DNA of 64,000 bases from an uncultured Fluviicola sp. (lineage in GTDB: Bacteria > Bacteroidota > Bacteroidia > Flavobacteriales_D > Crocinitomicaceae). The position numbers and the translations under genes were made by a program. The stretch lies in contig CAJVYC010000005.1 in NCBI GenBank assembly GCA_913009205.1, positions 62,001 through 126,000 of the forward strand, written 5' to 3'. This document shows, in pieces, positions 17,392-27,449 of the stretch. The notes beneath the pieces are model-generated. The model had not been told where the DNA came from, made no database searches, and saw nothing but the letters and a program-made list of their open reading frames with translations. Each line of letters starts with the position of its first letter. Within the stretch, counting starts at the first letter, position 1.

Positions 17392-18058
17392 CTAAAACCG
17401 ATGTACAAAGCCAATATTCGCCCCAACTCTCCAAGAAGATCTATCAAACGGTTCATTCGACTGTTGTGGCGTAAAGCAATAGAAAAACGAAGGTTCAACA
17501 TACATACCCCCATTGTTCCGTCAATTTCATTTTATATCCGATTCCAAATGCAGAGCTCAATTGAAACGTTTTCAGATTTCGATGATCTCCTCCTGTAAAA
17601 TCTGAATCGATGATCGTCAAATCTGTCATCTCCTGCCGGTACTTCGCACCAATCAATGTTGGCAATAATTCCATCCGCAACATACAGTCCGCCGATAATA
17701 TTGACGTTTAAGCTTACTGGAAATTGCAGAACCCTTGTCGAAAGGTCATGTTTAAAAACTCTGGGGTTCCATTTGGTAGAATGACTATTTCAGCCTTCGA
17801 GTTATATCCTAAATCTGGGTATCCAATACCCCAAGAAAGTTCAAGGCGCTCAGTCAGTTGATGCCGAAATAAGAGGTGTCCTGAAAATGTAAAAACTCCA
17901 CTTTCCAATGCATTGATCGAATCTTTATAATCCTCGCTCACGGATAACCAAGTAATGTAATGAACATCAGAATAACCTGGATTAAAATTAAAGTCAATTG
18001 AAGTTTTTGTTTCTTGGGCTTTTGCCGCAACAGGGAAAGAAAAATAAACTACCTTATG
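17392..18058 (-). pseudogene. Outer-membrane beta-barrel protein, truncated and frameshifted
   Basis: The reverse strand carries, in pieces, a barrel protein of the PorT/OMP_b-brl type. From about 18050 one frame reads YFSFPVAAKAQ (end of a signal peptide) and runs through LLFRHQLTERLELSWGIGYP to a stop near 17714. A second frame holds FPVSLNVNIIGGLYVADG, a third FQLSSAFGIGYKMKLTEQWG, and the last piece reads YVEPSFFYCFTPQQSNEPFD, ending WRVGANIGFVHRF with TAG at 17392-17394. The aromatic last residue and the alternating strands are barrel signs. No start codon is left and at least two frameshifts are needed. It fills the 696-base space between the CotH gene and uvrA. Confidence 0.8.
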
Positions 18059-18064
18059 TTAAGT

Positions 18065-20869
18065 TTAGTTCAGTTCGTCTTTCAAGTAGCGCGCAGTATG
18101 TGATTTGTTTGCGAAATTCTTAACGATCTTTTCAGGAGTGTCCGAACAAATAATTGCGCCGCCACCCTTACCGCCTTCCGGGCCGATGTCAACGATATAA
18201 TCAGCTACTTTAACAATGTCCAAATTGTGCTCGATTACCAAAACCGTGTTTCCTTCATCCACCAAACGCTGTAGTACTTGCAACAACATTTTAATGTCCT
18301 CAAAATGCAAACCTGTTGAAGGCTCGTCCAGGATGAACATGGTATTTCCTGTGCTCTTTTTCGAGAGTTCTGTCGATAATTTAATGCGTTGCGCCTCACC
18401 TCCCGAAACAGTTGTAGAGGGTTGTCCAAGTTTAACATAGCCCATACCAACGGAAACCAAAGTTGCCAGGATTCTATTTATTTTAGGAATACTTTCAAAG
18501 AAAACGGAAGCATCGTCAATTGTTAAATTGAGAACATCACTAATTGATTTTCCTTTGAAACGAACTTCTAAAGTCTCTCTGTTGTAGCGCTTTCCGTTGC
18601 ACGTTTCACATTCTACATAAACATCTGGTAAGAAGTTCATTTCGATAACTTTCATACCACCGCCTCTGCAGGTTTCGCACCTTCCTCCAACAACATTGAA
18701 AGAGAACCGTCCAGGTTTATAACCTCGGATTTGAGCTTCTGGCAAACTGGCAAATAATGAACGAATTTCGTCAAACATCTTTGTATACGTTGCTGGATTT
18801 GAACGAGGTGTTCTTCCAATTGGACTTTGATCAATTTCAATGACTTTATCCAAGTGCTCCATTCCAGAGATTGACTTGTATGGCAATGGTTTCTTAACAC
18901 CGTTGTAAATTTCAGCCAATAAAATTGGATACAAAGTCTGATTTATCAAAGTAGATTTTCCACTACCAGAAACGCCAGTTACGCATGTGAAAGTACCCAA
19001 TGGAATTGACAGGTTTACGTTTTGAAGGTTTCTTCCAGTCACACCTTTTAGCTGCAATTTCTTTCCATTTCCTTTTCGGCGTTTCGAAGGGGTTTCAATT
19101 TTCTTCTTACCTGTCAAGTATTGATTCGTTAAAGAATCTTTGACTAGAAATTCTTTAATCGGGCCAGCGTTCACTATATCTCCACCATAAACTCCAGCGC
19201 CAGGTCCGATGTCCACAACAAAGTCTGCCGCTTCTATCATTTCCTTATCGTGCTCAACAACGATTACTGAATTTCCAGTATCTCTTAATCGCTTTAAAGA
19301 AGTTATCAATCTTGAATTATCACGCTGGTGCAAGCCAATTGAAGGCTCATCCAAAACGTATAAAACATTCATTAATTCACTTCCGATTTGAGTCGCCAGG
19401 CGAATTCGTTGTGCTTCACCGCCAGACAAGGTTTTGGCCGATCGATGCAACGATAAATAGGTCAAACCCACCTCAACAATGAAATCCAATCTGTTATTGA
19501 TCTCTTTCAAAATCTCTACCCCGATTACTTTTTCCTTAGCTGATAATTGACTTTCAATTGATTTGAACCACACAGAGACATCCGAAATGTCCATTTGCGC
19601 CAATTCGCCAATGTTCTTCCCTCCTATTTTAAAATAATGTGCTTCTTTCTTAATCCGCGTTCCTTTGCATGTTCCACAGATTTTTTTATTCATAAAGGTC
19701 TGCGCCCAACGTTGAATTGGAGCCGAACTTTCTTCGGAATGGCGGGTAATGAAATTAATGACTCCCTCAAAAATCACCGACTTATCTTTTCCGGACCGAA
19801 TGATGTCTTCATTTCCATAAAGAACGACGTTTAGTGCTTCATCACTAAGTTCTGAAATCTTCGTTGTCAATGAATGCCCTTCTTGTCTCAAGTAGGAATC
19901 TAATTTATCAAAAATCCACTTGCGTTTGAATTCTCCGAGTGGAATAATTCCTCCTGCTTTAATCGTTTTTTCGCGGTTTGGAATAATTTTATCGATGTCT
20001 ACCTCCGTCACTTCACCAAGTCCGCTGCACCGTTTACATGCACCATAAGGCGAGTTGAACGAAAATAAATTTGGTTCTGGTTCAGGATAACTAATTCCAC
20101 TTGTTGGACACATCAATGATCGACTGAAATGACGAACATCTCCTGTTTCATAATCCATTATCATCATCGACTTCGTTCCGTGCTTCATCGCCGTGACAAC
20201 ATCATCATAAATACGTTGCTTGTCCTTCTTTCCAATTTCCAAGCGATCAATTACAATATCCACATCGTGAATTTTGTAACGGTCCAACTTCATTCCTTTG
20301 GTGATGTCTTTCAGTTCACCATCGACTCTCACTTTTGTGAAACCCATTTTGGTAATTTGTTCGAACAATTCACGGTAATGTCCCTTCCGACCTTTAATTT
20401 TTGGCGCAAGAACGATTACTTTTTTACCCTTGTAATTATCAAGGATTAGATCAACGATTTGATCGTCGGAGTACTTCACCATTTTCTCATTGGTCACATA
20501 AGAATATGCCGTACTCACACGTGCGAAAAGTAAACGCATAAAATCATAAATCTCAGTGATTGTTCCAACTGTAGAACGCGGTGATCTTGAAACGGTTTTT
20601 TGTTCAATGGAAATCACGGGACTCAGTCCTTCAATTTTATCGACATCCGGTCTTTCTAATCCACCCAAAAATTGACGTGCATAAGCCGAGAATGTTTCAA
20701 TGTATCTTCTTTGACCTTCCGCGAATATCGTATCAAAGGCCAATGACGACTTTCCACTTCCACTCAAGCCCGTGAAAACAACAAGCTCATTTCGAGGAAT
20801 TTTCAAATCAATATTCTTCAGGTTGTGCTCACGCGCACCGTAAATTTCTATGTAGTCTTTTTTGCTCAC
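18065..20869 (-). CDS. uvrA: Excinuclease ABC subunit A
   Basis: A 934-residue DNA damage sensor of nucleotide excision repair, acting with UvrB and UvrC. Two ABC ATPase modules are visible: Walker A loops [13 protein letters not shown] near residue 35 and [13 protein letters not shown] near residue 640, signature motifs [12 protein letters not shown] and [12 protein letters not shown], and Walker [13 protein letters not shown] and [11 protein letters not shown]. Zinc modules include CGTCKGTR and [10 protein letters not shown] with CETCNGKR. The first zinc element reads CPTSG in place of CPxCG, then GACKRC, so one usual cysteine is Ser. The start overlaps the preceding lytic transglycosylase stop by four bases. 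Confidence 0.97.
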   Translation of the reverse strand: MSKKDYIEIYGAREHNLKNIDLKIPRNELVVFTGLSGSGKSSLAFDTIFAEGQRRYIETFSAYARQFLGGLERPDVDKIEGLSPVISIEQKTVSRSPRSTVGTITEIYDFMRLLFARVSTAYSYVTNEKMVKYSDDQIVDLILDNYKGKKVIVLAPKIKGRKGHYRELFEQITKMGFTKVRVDGELKDITKGMKLDRYKIHDVDIVIDRLEIGKKDKQRIYDDVVTAMKHGTKSMMIMDYETGDVRHFSRSLMCPTSGISYPEPEPNLFSFNSPYGACKRCSGLGEVTEVDIDKIIPNREKTIKAGGIIPLGEFKRKWIFDKLDSYLRQEGHSLTTKISELSDEALNVVLYGNEDIIRSGKDKSVIFEGVINFITRHSEESSAPIQRWAQTFMNKKICGTCKGTRIKKEAHYFKIGGKNIGELAQMDISDVSVWFKSIESQLSAKEKVIGVEILKEINNRLDFIVEVGLTYLSLHRSAKTLSGGEAQRIRLATQIGSELMNVLYVLDEPSIGLHQRDNSRLITSLKRLRDTGNSVIVVEHDKEMIEAADFVVDIGPGAGVYGGDIVNAGPIKEFLVKDSLTNQYLTGKKKIETPSKRRKGNGKKLQLKGVTGRNLQNVNLSIPLGTFTCVTGVSGSGKSTLINQTLYPILLAEIYNGVKKPLPYKSISGMEHLDKVIEIDQSPIGRTPRSNPATYTKMFDEIRSLFASLPEAQIRGYKPGRFSFNVVGGRCETCRGGGMKVIEMNFLPDVYVECETCNGKRYNRETLEVRFKGKSISDVLNLTIDDASVFFESIPKINRILATLVSVGMGYVKLGQPSTTVSGGEAQRIKLSTELSKKSTGNTMFILDEPSTGLHFEDIKMLLQVLQRLVDEGNTVLVIEHNLDIVKVADYIVDIGPEGGKGGGAIICSDTPEKIVKNFANKSHTARYLKDELN

Positions 20870-21765
20870 TGTAGAGGTAATAAAATGGTATATGATGCAC
20901 TTTTAAAAGTCAGCTTATCAGATCTAATCCAAGGATTCAAAATCTTCAGCATGTGGTAATTCGAACCGTTTTCGACCGCCCAGGACATTAAGTTATCAAT
21001 TGACTCTTCTACTCCAATCGAACGCGTTTGAATAGGATCATAAAGCGACATATTGTCTTTATAGAATCCGTAATCTTCCGCATTTTCAAAAATCAACTTA
21101 AGCGCTAAAATTCTAAACATATATCGGCTTGTTTCATTGCTCAAATGGAGATCAAAGTAATCATCAACTCTTTGTCGCTCTAAATCTTTCGTGATACCTC
21201 CAACGCCTCGGTTATAAGCAGCAGATGTCAACAACCAATCGTTAAATTTTGAATTGGCATCTTTGAGGTATTGACAAGCTGCTCTGGTGCTTTTCTCAAC
21301 GTCCAATCTTTCGTCCACTTCAGAATCGATTCTTAAATCATATTCTTTTCCAGTTGCTGGCATAAATTGCCAAAACCCTTTCGCTCCTGAAGGACTAACA
21401 GCTTGCGTCAATCCGCTTTCAATCAAACACAAATATTTAAAATCATCTGGAATGCCTTCTTCTTTCATGATTCTTTCAATAGTTGGGAAAAAGCGATTTG
21501 CTCTTTTGAAAGACTGAATCGTTGAACTGTGGTAAAATGTATTTACAATTAGTTCTTTATCCAATCGCTCTTGGATGTCAAAATTATCGATTTTGATTTT
21601 CTGTCCACCAAATTCCATTTCAGATGGAAGATTAGGCATTGAAAACGATTCATCTGACTCTGTATTAACAACTTTTGGTTCTGGTTTTTCTTCTTTCGAT
21701 GAGCTGCAAGAAATAGCAAAAAATAGAGATGAAATAAAGAAAATTAATGGACTAAATTTAGGCAT
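20866..21765 (-). CDS. Lytic transglycosylase lipoprotein (SLT domain)
   Basis: A 299-residue lipoprotein with lipobox FAISC near residue 20, followed by a Ser/Lys/Glu-rich linker and an SLT-type lytic transglycosylase domain. The catalytic glutamate is in LCLIESGLTQAVSPSGAKGFWQFM, followed by the motif SAAYNRGVG. Such enzymes cleave peptidoglycan glycan strands to 1,6-anhydro products. MltD-type LysM repeats are absent. I use the ATG at 21765: the TTG two codons upstream is part of the -7 box. It is co-transcribed with uvrA (4-base overlap). Confidence 0.88.
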   Translation of the reverse strand: MPKFSPLIFFISSLFFAISCSSSKEEKPEPKVVNTESDESFSMPNLPSEMEFGGQKIKIDNFDIQERLDKELIVNTFYHSSTIQSFKRANRFFPTIERIMKEEGIPDDFKYLCLIESGLTQAVSPSGAKGFWQFMPATGKEYDLRIDSEVDERLDVEKSTRAACQYLKDANSKFNDWLLTSAAYNRGVGGITKDLERQRVDDYFDLHLSNETSRYMFRILALKLIFENAEDYGFYKDNMSLYDPIQTRSIGVEESIDNLMSWAVENGSNYHMLKILNPWIRSDKLTFKSASYTILLPLQ

Positions 21766-21768
21766 ACA

Positions 21769-21776
21769 CAAAAATA
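21769..21776 (-). promoter_or_regulatory. -7 promoter box of the lytic transglycosylase - uvrA operon
   Basis: TATTTTTG on the reverse strand, a perfect TAnnTTTG, ends 3 bases before the ATG at 21765. The predicted start of transcription falls on or next to the AUG, so the message is probably leaderless. Confidence 0.55.
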
Positions 21777-21791
21777 AGAAATAAGAACTAT

Positions 21792-22883
21792 TTATTTCTC
21801 AGGTGCTTTATATTTAATCGTGTTGCGGTAGAGGATAATGAACACGAAAACGAAGTATGCAACGAAAAACAGTATTGGAACAGCCATTTCTGATTTAACA
21901 AGATTTACCATTACAACTGCCAGAAGACTAGATATCATGCCAATAATCATGAATACATACCACACTTTAATGTCCGTCAATCCAGAATAAACAAGGTGAT
22001 GTGTTGTGTGGTCCTTTCCTCCAATCATTGGAGATTGACCTTTTTTCAATCGATTAATAACCACTGTTAGTGTATCTACTGCAGTTGGCGTGAATGCTAC
22101 AAGTGCAATACACAGTCCCACCCAAGATGGAATTTCTGATCCCATTTTCAAATTCCAATCCACTGGAATATTCCAAAGGTATTCCATTCCATAATACGCT
22201 ACGAAGAGTCCGATAAACTGGGATCCGGCGTCTCCCATAAAGAGTTTGGAAGGATTAACATTCATAGTTAAAAACCCTAAGACAGCCCCAATGACTGCGA
22301 TATTCATGAGGCTCCAAAGGTTCGTATTAAACCCTCCAATTAGCCAACATGACAATAGACAAGAGGACAATATGAAGAATACCGTTGTTCCTGTTATGCC
22401 GTCCATGTTGTCCAACATATTCAGAGAGTTCATTACGATGACAACCCAAATTACGGTTATTATTGAATCGAAGAAGTAAGAATGAAAAAGGTCAATATGT
22501 GATCCTGTCCAAACGAACATCAATCCGCACAAGATCTGAGCAAATAGTTTAATTAAAGGCCGTGTGTTATAAGCATCATCGGCCAACCCCATGAGAAAGG
22601 CGATAGAACCTGCTGCGAATAACCCTACGAATTGCTTGTTTCGAAACACGTCGGGTTCATCAATGAAAATAATGGAATATGCAACTGCTGCGAAGACGAA
22701 AACAACGAAGAAACCTACGCCACCCAAAGAAGGTTTTGATTCATTACTCCAACGAATAAGAATGTCATTCTTATTGCGAATTCCTAAAGATCTTGAAAAC
22801 CTGAGAAGTACAACATTGCTAATGATTGCAACAAGTATTCCGCCCAATCCGAACCCAAAAATTTGTAGCAATTTAATTAGCAA
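21792..22883 (-). CDS. Undecaprenyl-phosphate sugar-1-phosphate transferase (WecA/MraY family)
   Basis: A 363-residue polytopic membrane enzyme with about 11 hydrophobic segments that links a sugar-1-phosphate to undecaprenyl phosphate and so starts a lipid-linked polysaccharide. Family motifs: NESKPSLGGVGFF, GLADDAYNTRPLIKL with the Asp pair, NSLNMLDNMDGITG, FMGDAGSQFIG, and the cytoplasmic KDHTTHHLVYSGL. These fit WecA/TagO better than MraY. The start is a TTG (22883). It lies 85 bases downstream of the Wzc gene and plausibly provides the initiating transferase for the exported polysaccharide encoded beside it. Confidence 0.9.
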   Translation of the reverse strand: MLIKLLQIFGFGLGGILVAIISNVVLLRFSRSLGIRNKNDILIRWSNESKPSLGGVGFFVVFVFAAVAYSIIFIDEPDVFRNKQFVGLFAAGSIAFLMGLADDAYNTRPLIKLFAQILCGLMFVWTGSHIDLFHSYFFDSIITVIWVVIVMNSLNMLDNMDGITGTTVFFILSSCLLSCWLIGGFNTNLWSLMNIAVIGAVLGFLTMNVNPSKLFMGDAGSQFIGLFVAYYGMEYLWNIPVDWNLKMGSEIPSWVGLCIALVAFTPTAVDTLTVVINRLKKGQSPMIGGKDHTTHHLVYSGLTDIKVWYVFMIIGMISSLLAVVMVNLVKSEMAVPILFFVAYFVFVFIILYRNTIKYKAPEK

Positions 22884-22906
22884 TCTTTAAAAGTTATAGT
22901 GGTTAA

Positions 22907-22914
22907 TAAATATA
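22907..22914 (-). promoter_or_regulatory. -7-like promoter box of the WecA-type gene
   Basis: TATATTTA on the reverse strand, one mismatch at the last position of TAnnTTTG, 24-31 bases before the TTG start. Confidence 0.35.
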
Positions 22915-22968
22915 GGTAATTTAATTGGACAGAAGAAATCTATTTTGGAGTAAATCTACTCAATTGGA

Positions 22969-25386
22969 TCAATTCTTTTTCTTGGACTTAAAGATTCGGC
23001 GGTACCATTTTTTAGCACGAGCCGCCTCCTTAAATTTCTCAGGTTCATCATCTAGGTAACCGTTACCGTATCCATAGCCGTAACCGTATCCATAACCATA
23101 CCCGTAAATAGAACCTCTACTTGTTTGAACACCATTCAAAATAACATTCAATGATTTCAACTGTTGAACCTCAAAAAGTTCCTGAATACGACTGGCAAAA
23201 TTACGTTTCGAATATTGTGCCTTAAACACGTAAATCGGAATATCGGCTTCAGTAAGGTTTTTAACACCATCGGAAACAAGCCCTACAGGTGGATTATCTA
23301 TTATCACAACATCGTATCGTTCTTTCAATTCGTCGATAATAACTTGATATCCTTGGCTCAATATTAACTCCGAAGGGTTCGGTGGAGTTGGACCCGCTGT
23401 AATGAAATCTAAATCTGGAATTTTAGATTTTTTAATGCACTCATCAAATGTTGAATGTCCTACGATAAGTGAACTCATGCCGTGAGCGTTATCAGCGTCA
23501 AACCCGAGGTGAACTTTTGGTTTTCTTAAATCCAAATCTAGAAGAATCGTTTTCTTCCCAGACATGGCGATAATCCCTCCCAAGTTCAGGGCAACAAATG
23601 TTTTACCTTCGCCGGATATTGATGATGAAATGGCAATGGTTTTATAATTAGGATGAACGTAACTCAAATTTGTTCGAATCTTTCTCATTGCTTCCGCCAT
23701 CATTGACTTCGGAGCTTCAGCAACAACTACTTGAGAATATTCCATTGCATATTTAAACAAAGGCACACCACCCAATATTGAGGCTTTTTCTGGAAGAATG
23801 TTTGCCAAATCTTCAAGAAGATTAATCTGGTTGAATGTCAGGTATTTTAGGAACATGATCCCAAATCCTAATATTAGTCCAAAGAAAATGAACGAACCAT
23901 AAATGAAATTCTTATTGGGAGCGACCGGTTCATAATTTACGGCAGGCTGCTTCAAGACTCTATTCGCTGATGCGTAACCAGCATCGGAAATTGCATAAAG
24001 CACTTTCTTCTCAGTAAGAAGCGAAAAGTACTTCTCATTTAAATCCTGAATGCCTTTTAATCTATTGAATTCCATTTTCTTCTCCGGAAGATCAAAAATC
24101 TCAGATTGAAGAGAATTAATTTTTGATTGCAAAAGTCCTGCGTTGGAATGCAGTCGAAAATCGATGGCGTCAATACTTCGCTGAATCATTTCTATTTTAG
24201 ACTTGATTTTCCGCGTTAATTTCAATACTTCTTCATTCTCTTGGGTCACACTAAAAAGCAAGTCTTCCCTGGCTTCAAGTTGGTTGTGTAACTCATTCAA
24301 ATGTTTGACCAAGGACTGCTCATAAGACCTTCCTAACATCTCTGGCAACATTCGGTAAACTTCTAATCTATTTGGATTTTTCTGAAGCATTTTACCTGCA
24401 ACCATTAGGGCGTTGAGCTCTTCTTCAACGATAAACAATTGATCTTGAAGTGTCGAAACATTATCAGAAATTGATGTTCCAATCATTTCTGGATCAGGCA
24501 TCTGAGCCTTTCTCTGGAAAATTGATAAGCTGTCTTTTGACGACTTTAATTCACTCTCTAGCGAATCCAGTTGTTCGTCAATGAAATTCAAAACATTCTC
24601 CGAACCTTGGCGCTTAATCTCTTCATCATAAGAAGTAAATGAATTGGCCAAAGCGAGTGTCATATCATGACAGAGTTGCGGATTATACCCCTTAAACGTG
24701 ATCCCAATCGTTTTTGCATTAACATCTAAAGCGGTTATTTCAAGACCATTAATTAGTCTTTTAGAAACAGACTTAACGCTATTAAAGGTGAAAAACAATT
24801 CGTTTTGCCTCGATGATTTTCTGAACACACTTGAGTTACTAGATTTAACGACAATATCCATCTCTTCATTAATGAGATGCGTATCTAATTTCCCTTTGAG
24901 CTTCTTTGTTTTTCCATTTAGAGGATACGACAACGTAAGAATATCATCTGAATACTCCACTCCAATTTCTAAACTGATCAGCGATGAATCATATAAATGA
25001 TACGGCTGAACATTGAAGATACTCGAAAGGTATTTCTCTTCTGTCAGAACCTTACCTCTGGAAAATAAGCTCACATTTAAATTAACCGTGCTCACAGCTC
25101 TTTCAAACAAGAGCTCAGATCGCAAGAGTTCGACAACTTCTGAGATATCATTATCCTGAGAGTTAAGATTTTCAAATTCTAGAACGTCTTTTGCATTATC
25201 CTTATCGGACAATTGAATCACCATTGTCGATTGATACTCAGATTTCGTATACCTCAAATACAAAAAGGCGAACAATCCAAAAATAAAAATGAACGTTAGA
25301 GGCCACCACCAAAAGCGTCTTAAAATCGTTCTTAAGATAAGAGGATCGTAGGATTTATTTATTATGAAACTATTCTTAGAACTCAC
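22969..25386 (-). CDS. Wzc-type polysaccharide co-polymerase / BY-family tyrosine kinase
   Basis: An 805-residue inner-membrane protein. A Wzz domain lies between two membrane spans (about residues 28-50 and 490-510), with a long coiled-coil periplasmic part (residues 250-450). The C-terminal cytoplasmic kinase has Walker A SISGEGKTFVALNLG, Walker A' TILLDLDLRKPK and Walker B YDVVIIDNPPVGLVSD. A tyrosine-rich tail of seven Tyr-Gly pairs plus one more Tyr is where such kinases autophosphorylate; a basic end (KKWYRRIFKSKKK) follows. Phosphorylation cycles control polymer length and export together with Wza. GTG start immediately behind the Wza stop. Confidence 0.93.
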   Translation of the reverse strand: MSSKNSFIINKSYDPLILRTILRRFWWWPLTFIFIFGLFAFLYLRYTKSEYQSTMVIQLSDKDNAKDVLEFENLNSQDNDISEVVELLRSELLFERAVSTVNLNVSLFSRGKVLTEEKYLSSIFNVQPYHLYDSSLISLEIGVEYSDDILTLSYPLNGKTKKLKGKLDTHLINEEMDIVVKSSNSSVFRKSSRQNELFFTFNSVKSVSKRLINGLEITALDVNAKTIGITFKGYNPQLCHDMTLALANSFTSYDEEIKRQGSENVLNFIDEQLDSLESELKSSKDSLSIFQRKAQMPDPEMIGTSISDNVSTLQDQLFIVEEELNALMVAGKMLQKNPNRLEVYRMLPEMLGRSYEQSLVKHLNELHNQLEAREDLLFSVTQENEEVLKLTRKIKSKIEMIQRSIDAIDFRLHSNAGLLQSKINSLQSEIFDLPEKKMEFNRLKGIQDLNEKYFSLLTEKKVLYAISDAGYASANRVLKQPAVNYEPVAPNKNFIYGSFIFFGLILGFGIMFLKYLTFNQINLLEDLANILPEKASILGGVPLFKYAMEYSQVVVAEAPKSMMAEAMRKIRTNLSYVHPNYKTIAISSSISGEGKTFVALNLGGIIAMSGKKTILLDLDLRKPKVHLGFDADNAHGMSSLIVGHSTFDECIKKSKIPDLDFITAGPTPPNPSELILSQGYQVIIDELKERYDVVIIDNPPVGLVSDGVKNLTEADIPIYVFKAQYSKRNFASRIQELFEVQQLKSLNVILNGVQTSRGSIYGYGYGYGYGYGYGNGYLDDEPEKFKEAARAKKWYRRIFKSKKKN
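23056..23106 (-). repeat. Tyr-Gly codon repeat in the BY-kinase tail
   Basis: Seventeen codons alternate Tyr and Gly (seven YG pairs, then N-G-Y). Synonymous codons vary (TAT/TAC, GGT/GGA/GGC/GGG), so the DNA repeat is imperfect even though the protein repeat is near perfect, which argues for selection on the protein. Confidence 0.9.
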
Positions 25387-26154
25387 CTATTGAAATAATT
25401 GAATTACTGATAATATTAAAAGTGCGGTTGATATAATCGATGTTATTGGAACAATATCTTCAGCTAGTTCTTTGGAAATATCTGGAGTTGGCTCGACATA
25501 AATGTAATCATTCGCTTGAACAACCATATCTGCAAACTTTAACCCCGACATAACCGATAAATCCATCACATAAACTTTACGCTCTCCGTTTGCTCTTCGC
25601 ATCAACTTAACCGTGTTTGACTTCCCTCTATCCGTAATACCACCAGCTTGAGCAATAACCTCCATTAGTGTCGTATTAGCATTCAACAGCGGTATAACCT
25701 TCGCATCAGAACCATTTCCTGGAAAAACGATAACTCTTTGATTTGTAATACTTACCTGAATAAATGGCTCTTGATACTCTCTCGAATATTGAGAAATCAG
25801 GGTATCTTCGAAGTCCTCTATTGACAAGCCTGCAGCTACAATTTTTCCTAGTTTTGGAAGTTCAACAGTACTGTCTTTACGAATTAAATATTCAACAGGA
25901 GCGCTTTGAATTAATCGTTCCGTCGTCAATCCACTCATCGTTTCAATGAGGATCGCTCCATTATTCGTGGTCATTCTAAATGTGATCTTATCATCTACTG
26001 AAAGCTTGTATTCTTCTTCGGGATTTAAGGGAATGTCTTCAGAGTTAACCTCTACTCCTTTTTCCGACTTCCACATTAGATTACTATTTACCCCACACCC
26101 CGGAATAATCAGAATCATGACAGTAACAATAAACCATAATCTTCGTTTGATCAT
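25387..26154 (-). CDS. Polysaccharide export outer-membrane lipoprotein (Wza family)
   Basis: A 255-residue lipoprotein with signal and lipobox IIPGC (Cys near residue 20), a Poly_export domain (YKLSVDDKITFRM ... LPKLGKIVAAGLSIEDFEDTL) and an SLBB-like domain (VIPLLNANTTLMEVIAQAGGITDRGKSNTVKLMR). The C-terminus ends in a hydrophobic helix that may form the outer-membrane part of the export channel. The gene sits between the glycosyltransferase (1-base overlap) and the Wzc kinase (directly abutting), forming a classic export pair. Confidence 0.92.
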   Translation of the reverse strand: MIKRRLWFIVTVMILIIPGCGVNSNLMWKSEKGVEVNSEDIPLNPEEEYKLSVDDKITFRMTTNNGAILIETMSGLTTERLIQSAPVEYLIRKDSTVELPKLGKIVAAGLSIEDFEDTLISQYSREYQEPFIQVSITNQRVIVFPGNGSDAKVIPLLNANTTLMEVIAQAGGITDRGKSNTVKLMRRANGERKVYVMDLSVMSGLKFADMVVQANDYIYVEPTPDISKELAEDIVPITSIISTALLILSVIQLFQ

Positions 26155-27329
26155 TATCTTTTCTTTTCTAACAAGTCTTTGTACAAAATATCCATATTTC
26201 GCGCTAAAGTCTTATAATGGAATTTATCTTGTACGAAGGTCCATCCATTTTGTGACATTTTTTCACGTTTATTTTCATCTTCAATCAATTCCAACATACA
26301 ATTGACATAGGATTCCTGATCATTTACGGCCACAACAAAACCTGTGTCGCCATTCAGAACAATGTCTCTAACACCCCCCACATCTGTTGATATGACCGGA
26401 ATCCCTCCTGCTTGAGCTTCAATCAGACTCACTGGTGTTCCTTCATTATTCGAAGTCAAACACACAATATCCATAGCAGAATTAAACTCTCCAATATCCG
26501 AGATCCAAGACGTTAACGTTATGCGATTGTCATGCGATTTATTAATTTCTTTGGCTCTTCGCACTATCTTTTCACGTTCTGCGCCATCCCCGACTACGAA
26601 TACTTTTACTGATTTCGTGGTTTTACTCAACACTTCAGTAATCACATCAAAAAAGAAACTGTGGTTCTTTACAGGAGCCAAACGCCCAACAATGGCAATC
26701 GCAACTTCGTCTTCTGCTAACTTCCACTTTTCCCGTTCGGATGTTCTTGAATTTATTCGTTTTTGGTGAAATGGTTCAAGATCAAATCCTAACGGAATTA
26801 CATGCATTTTATCTGCTTTGCAAATTTTATGCGTTTTCACCAATTCTTCTTTCTGAATATTCGAAATTGCTACAATCGCATCGGATTTCTTGGCGAGATT
26901 TCTTTCAATTGCCTTAAAAAGGTTTGTCTTTACTTTTCCAAAATACGAGTGAAAAACATGTCCATGAAATGTGTGAATCACGATAGGGACATTACATGCT
27001 CTAGCCGCTTTTCTACCCAATGCTCCAGCCTTTGAAGCATGCGTATGAACAATGTCTGGCTGGTATTCTTTAATTATCTCTTTTAGCTTTAAATACGCTT
27101 TTCTATCGCTAGAAACACTCGGTAACCGAACCATTTCTTCCATTAAAATGGGCTCGACATCGTATTTCTCTAAAATGTACAGTGAATCAGATTCCCCGAC
27201 ATCAGGCAAGCCACCAACTAATTTGGTTTCATACTCATCTCCTAAAAATTTAGTTAGAAAAGTAGCGTTGTACGTTGGACCACCGATATTAAAACGGTTG
27301 ATAATCCTTAAAATTTTAATTTTTTTCAC
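26154..27329 (-). CDS. Glycosyltransferase family 4 protein
   Basis: A 391-residue GT-B fold retaining transferase, likely building the exported polysaccharide. Visible are the acceptor-side NRFNIGGPTYNATFL, HTHASKAGALGR, AIVGRLAPVKNHSFF, VGDGAER, and the donor-site E-x7-E region SNNEGTPVSLIEAQAGGIPVISTDVGG. A longer frame begins at TTG 27347, but that TTG is part of a -7 box (TAAGTTTG, 27352-27345), so I start at GTG 27329 (KKIKILRIINRFN). It leads the cluster GT4 - Wza - Wzc. Confidence 0.9.
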   Translation of the reverse strand: MKKIKILRIINRFNIGGPTYNATFLTKFLGDEYETKLVGGLPDVGESDSLYILEKYDVEPILMEEMVRLPSVSSDRKAYLKLKEIIKEYQPDIVHTHASKAGALGRKAARACNVPIVIHTFHGHVFHSYFGKVKTNLFKAIERNLAKKSDAIVAISNIQKEELVKTHKICKADKMHVIPLGFDLEPFHQKRINSRTSEREKWKLAEDEVAIAIVGRLAPVKNHSFFFDVITEVLSKTTKSVKVFVVGDGAEREKIVRRAKEINKSHDNRITLTSWISDIGEFNSAMDIVCLTSNNEGTPVSLIEAQAGGIPVISTDVGGVRDIVLNGDTGFVVAVNDQESYVNCMLELIEDENKREKMSQNGWTFVQDKFHYKTLARNMDILYKDLLEKKR

Positions 27330-27344
27330 TGGATATATATAACG

Positions 27345-27352
27345 CAAACTTA
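27345..27352 (-). promoter_or_regulatory. -7 promoter box of the polysaccharide operon
   Basis: TAAGTTTG on the reverse strand, perfect TAnnTTTG, 16 bases before the chosen GTG start of the glycosyltransferase. It overlaps the alternative TTG start. Confidence 0.55.
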
Positions 27353-27449
27353 CGTCAAGAGTTCTATTTCCGTGAACATTTGTTTAAAAGTTTTTAACCT
27401 TTTGGCACATTCATTGAACATTCTTAAGACATTTAATAAAAAAAGCGCA

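Noticed and set aside
17268-17598. Two forward frames behind the CotH-kinase gene
   Set aside because: They overlap the end of that gene and run antisense to the barrel-protein remnant, which explains the sequence better.
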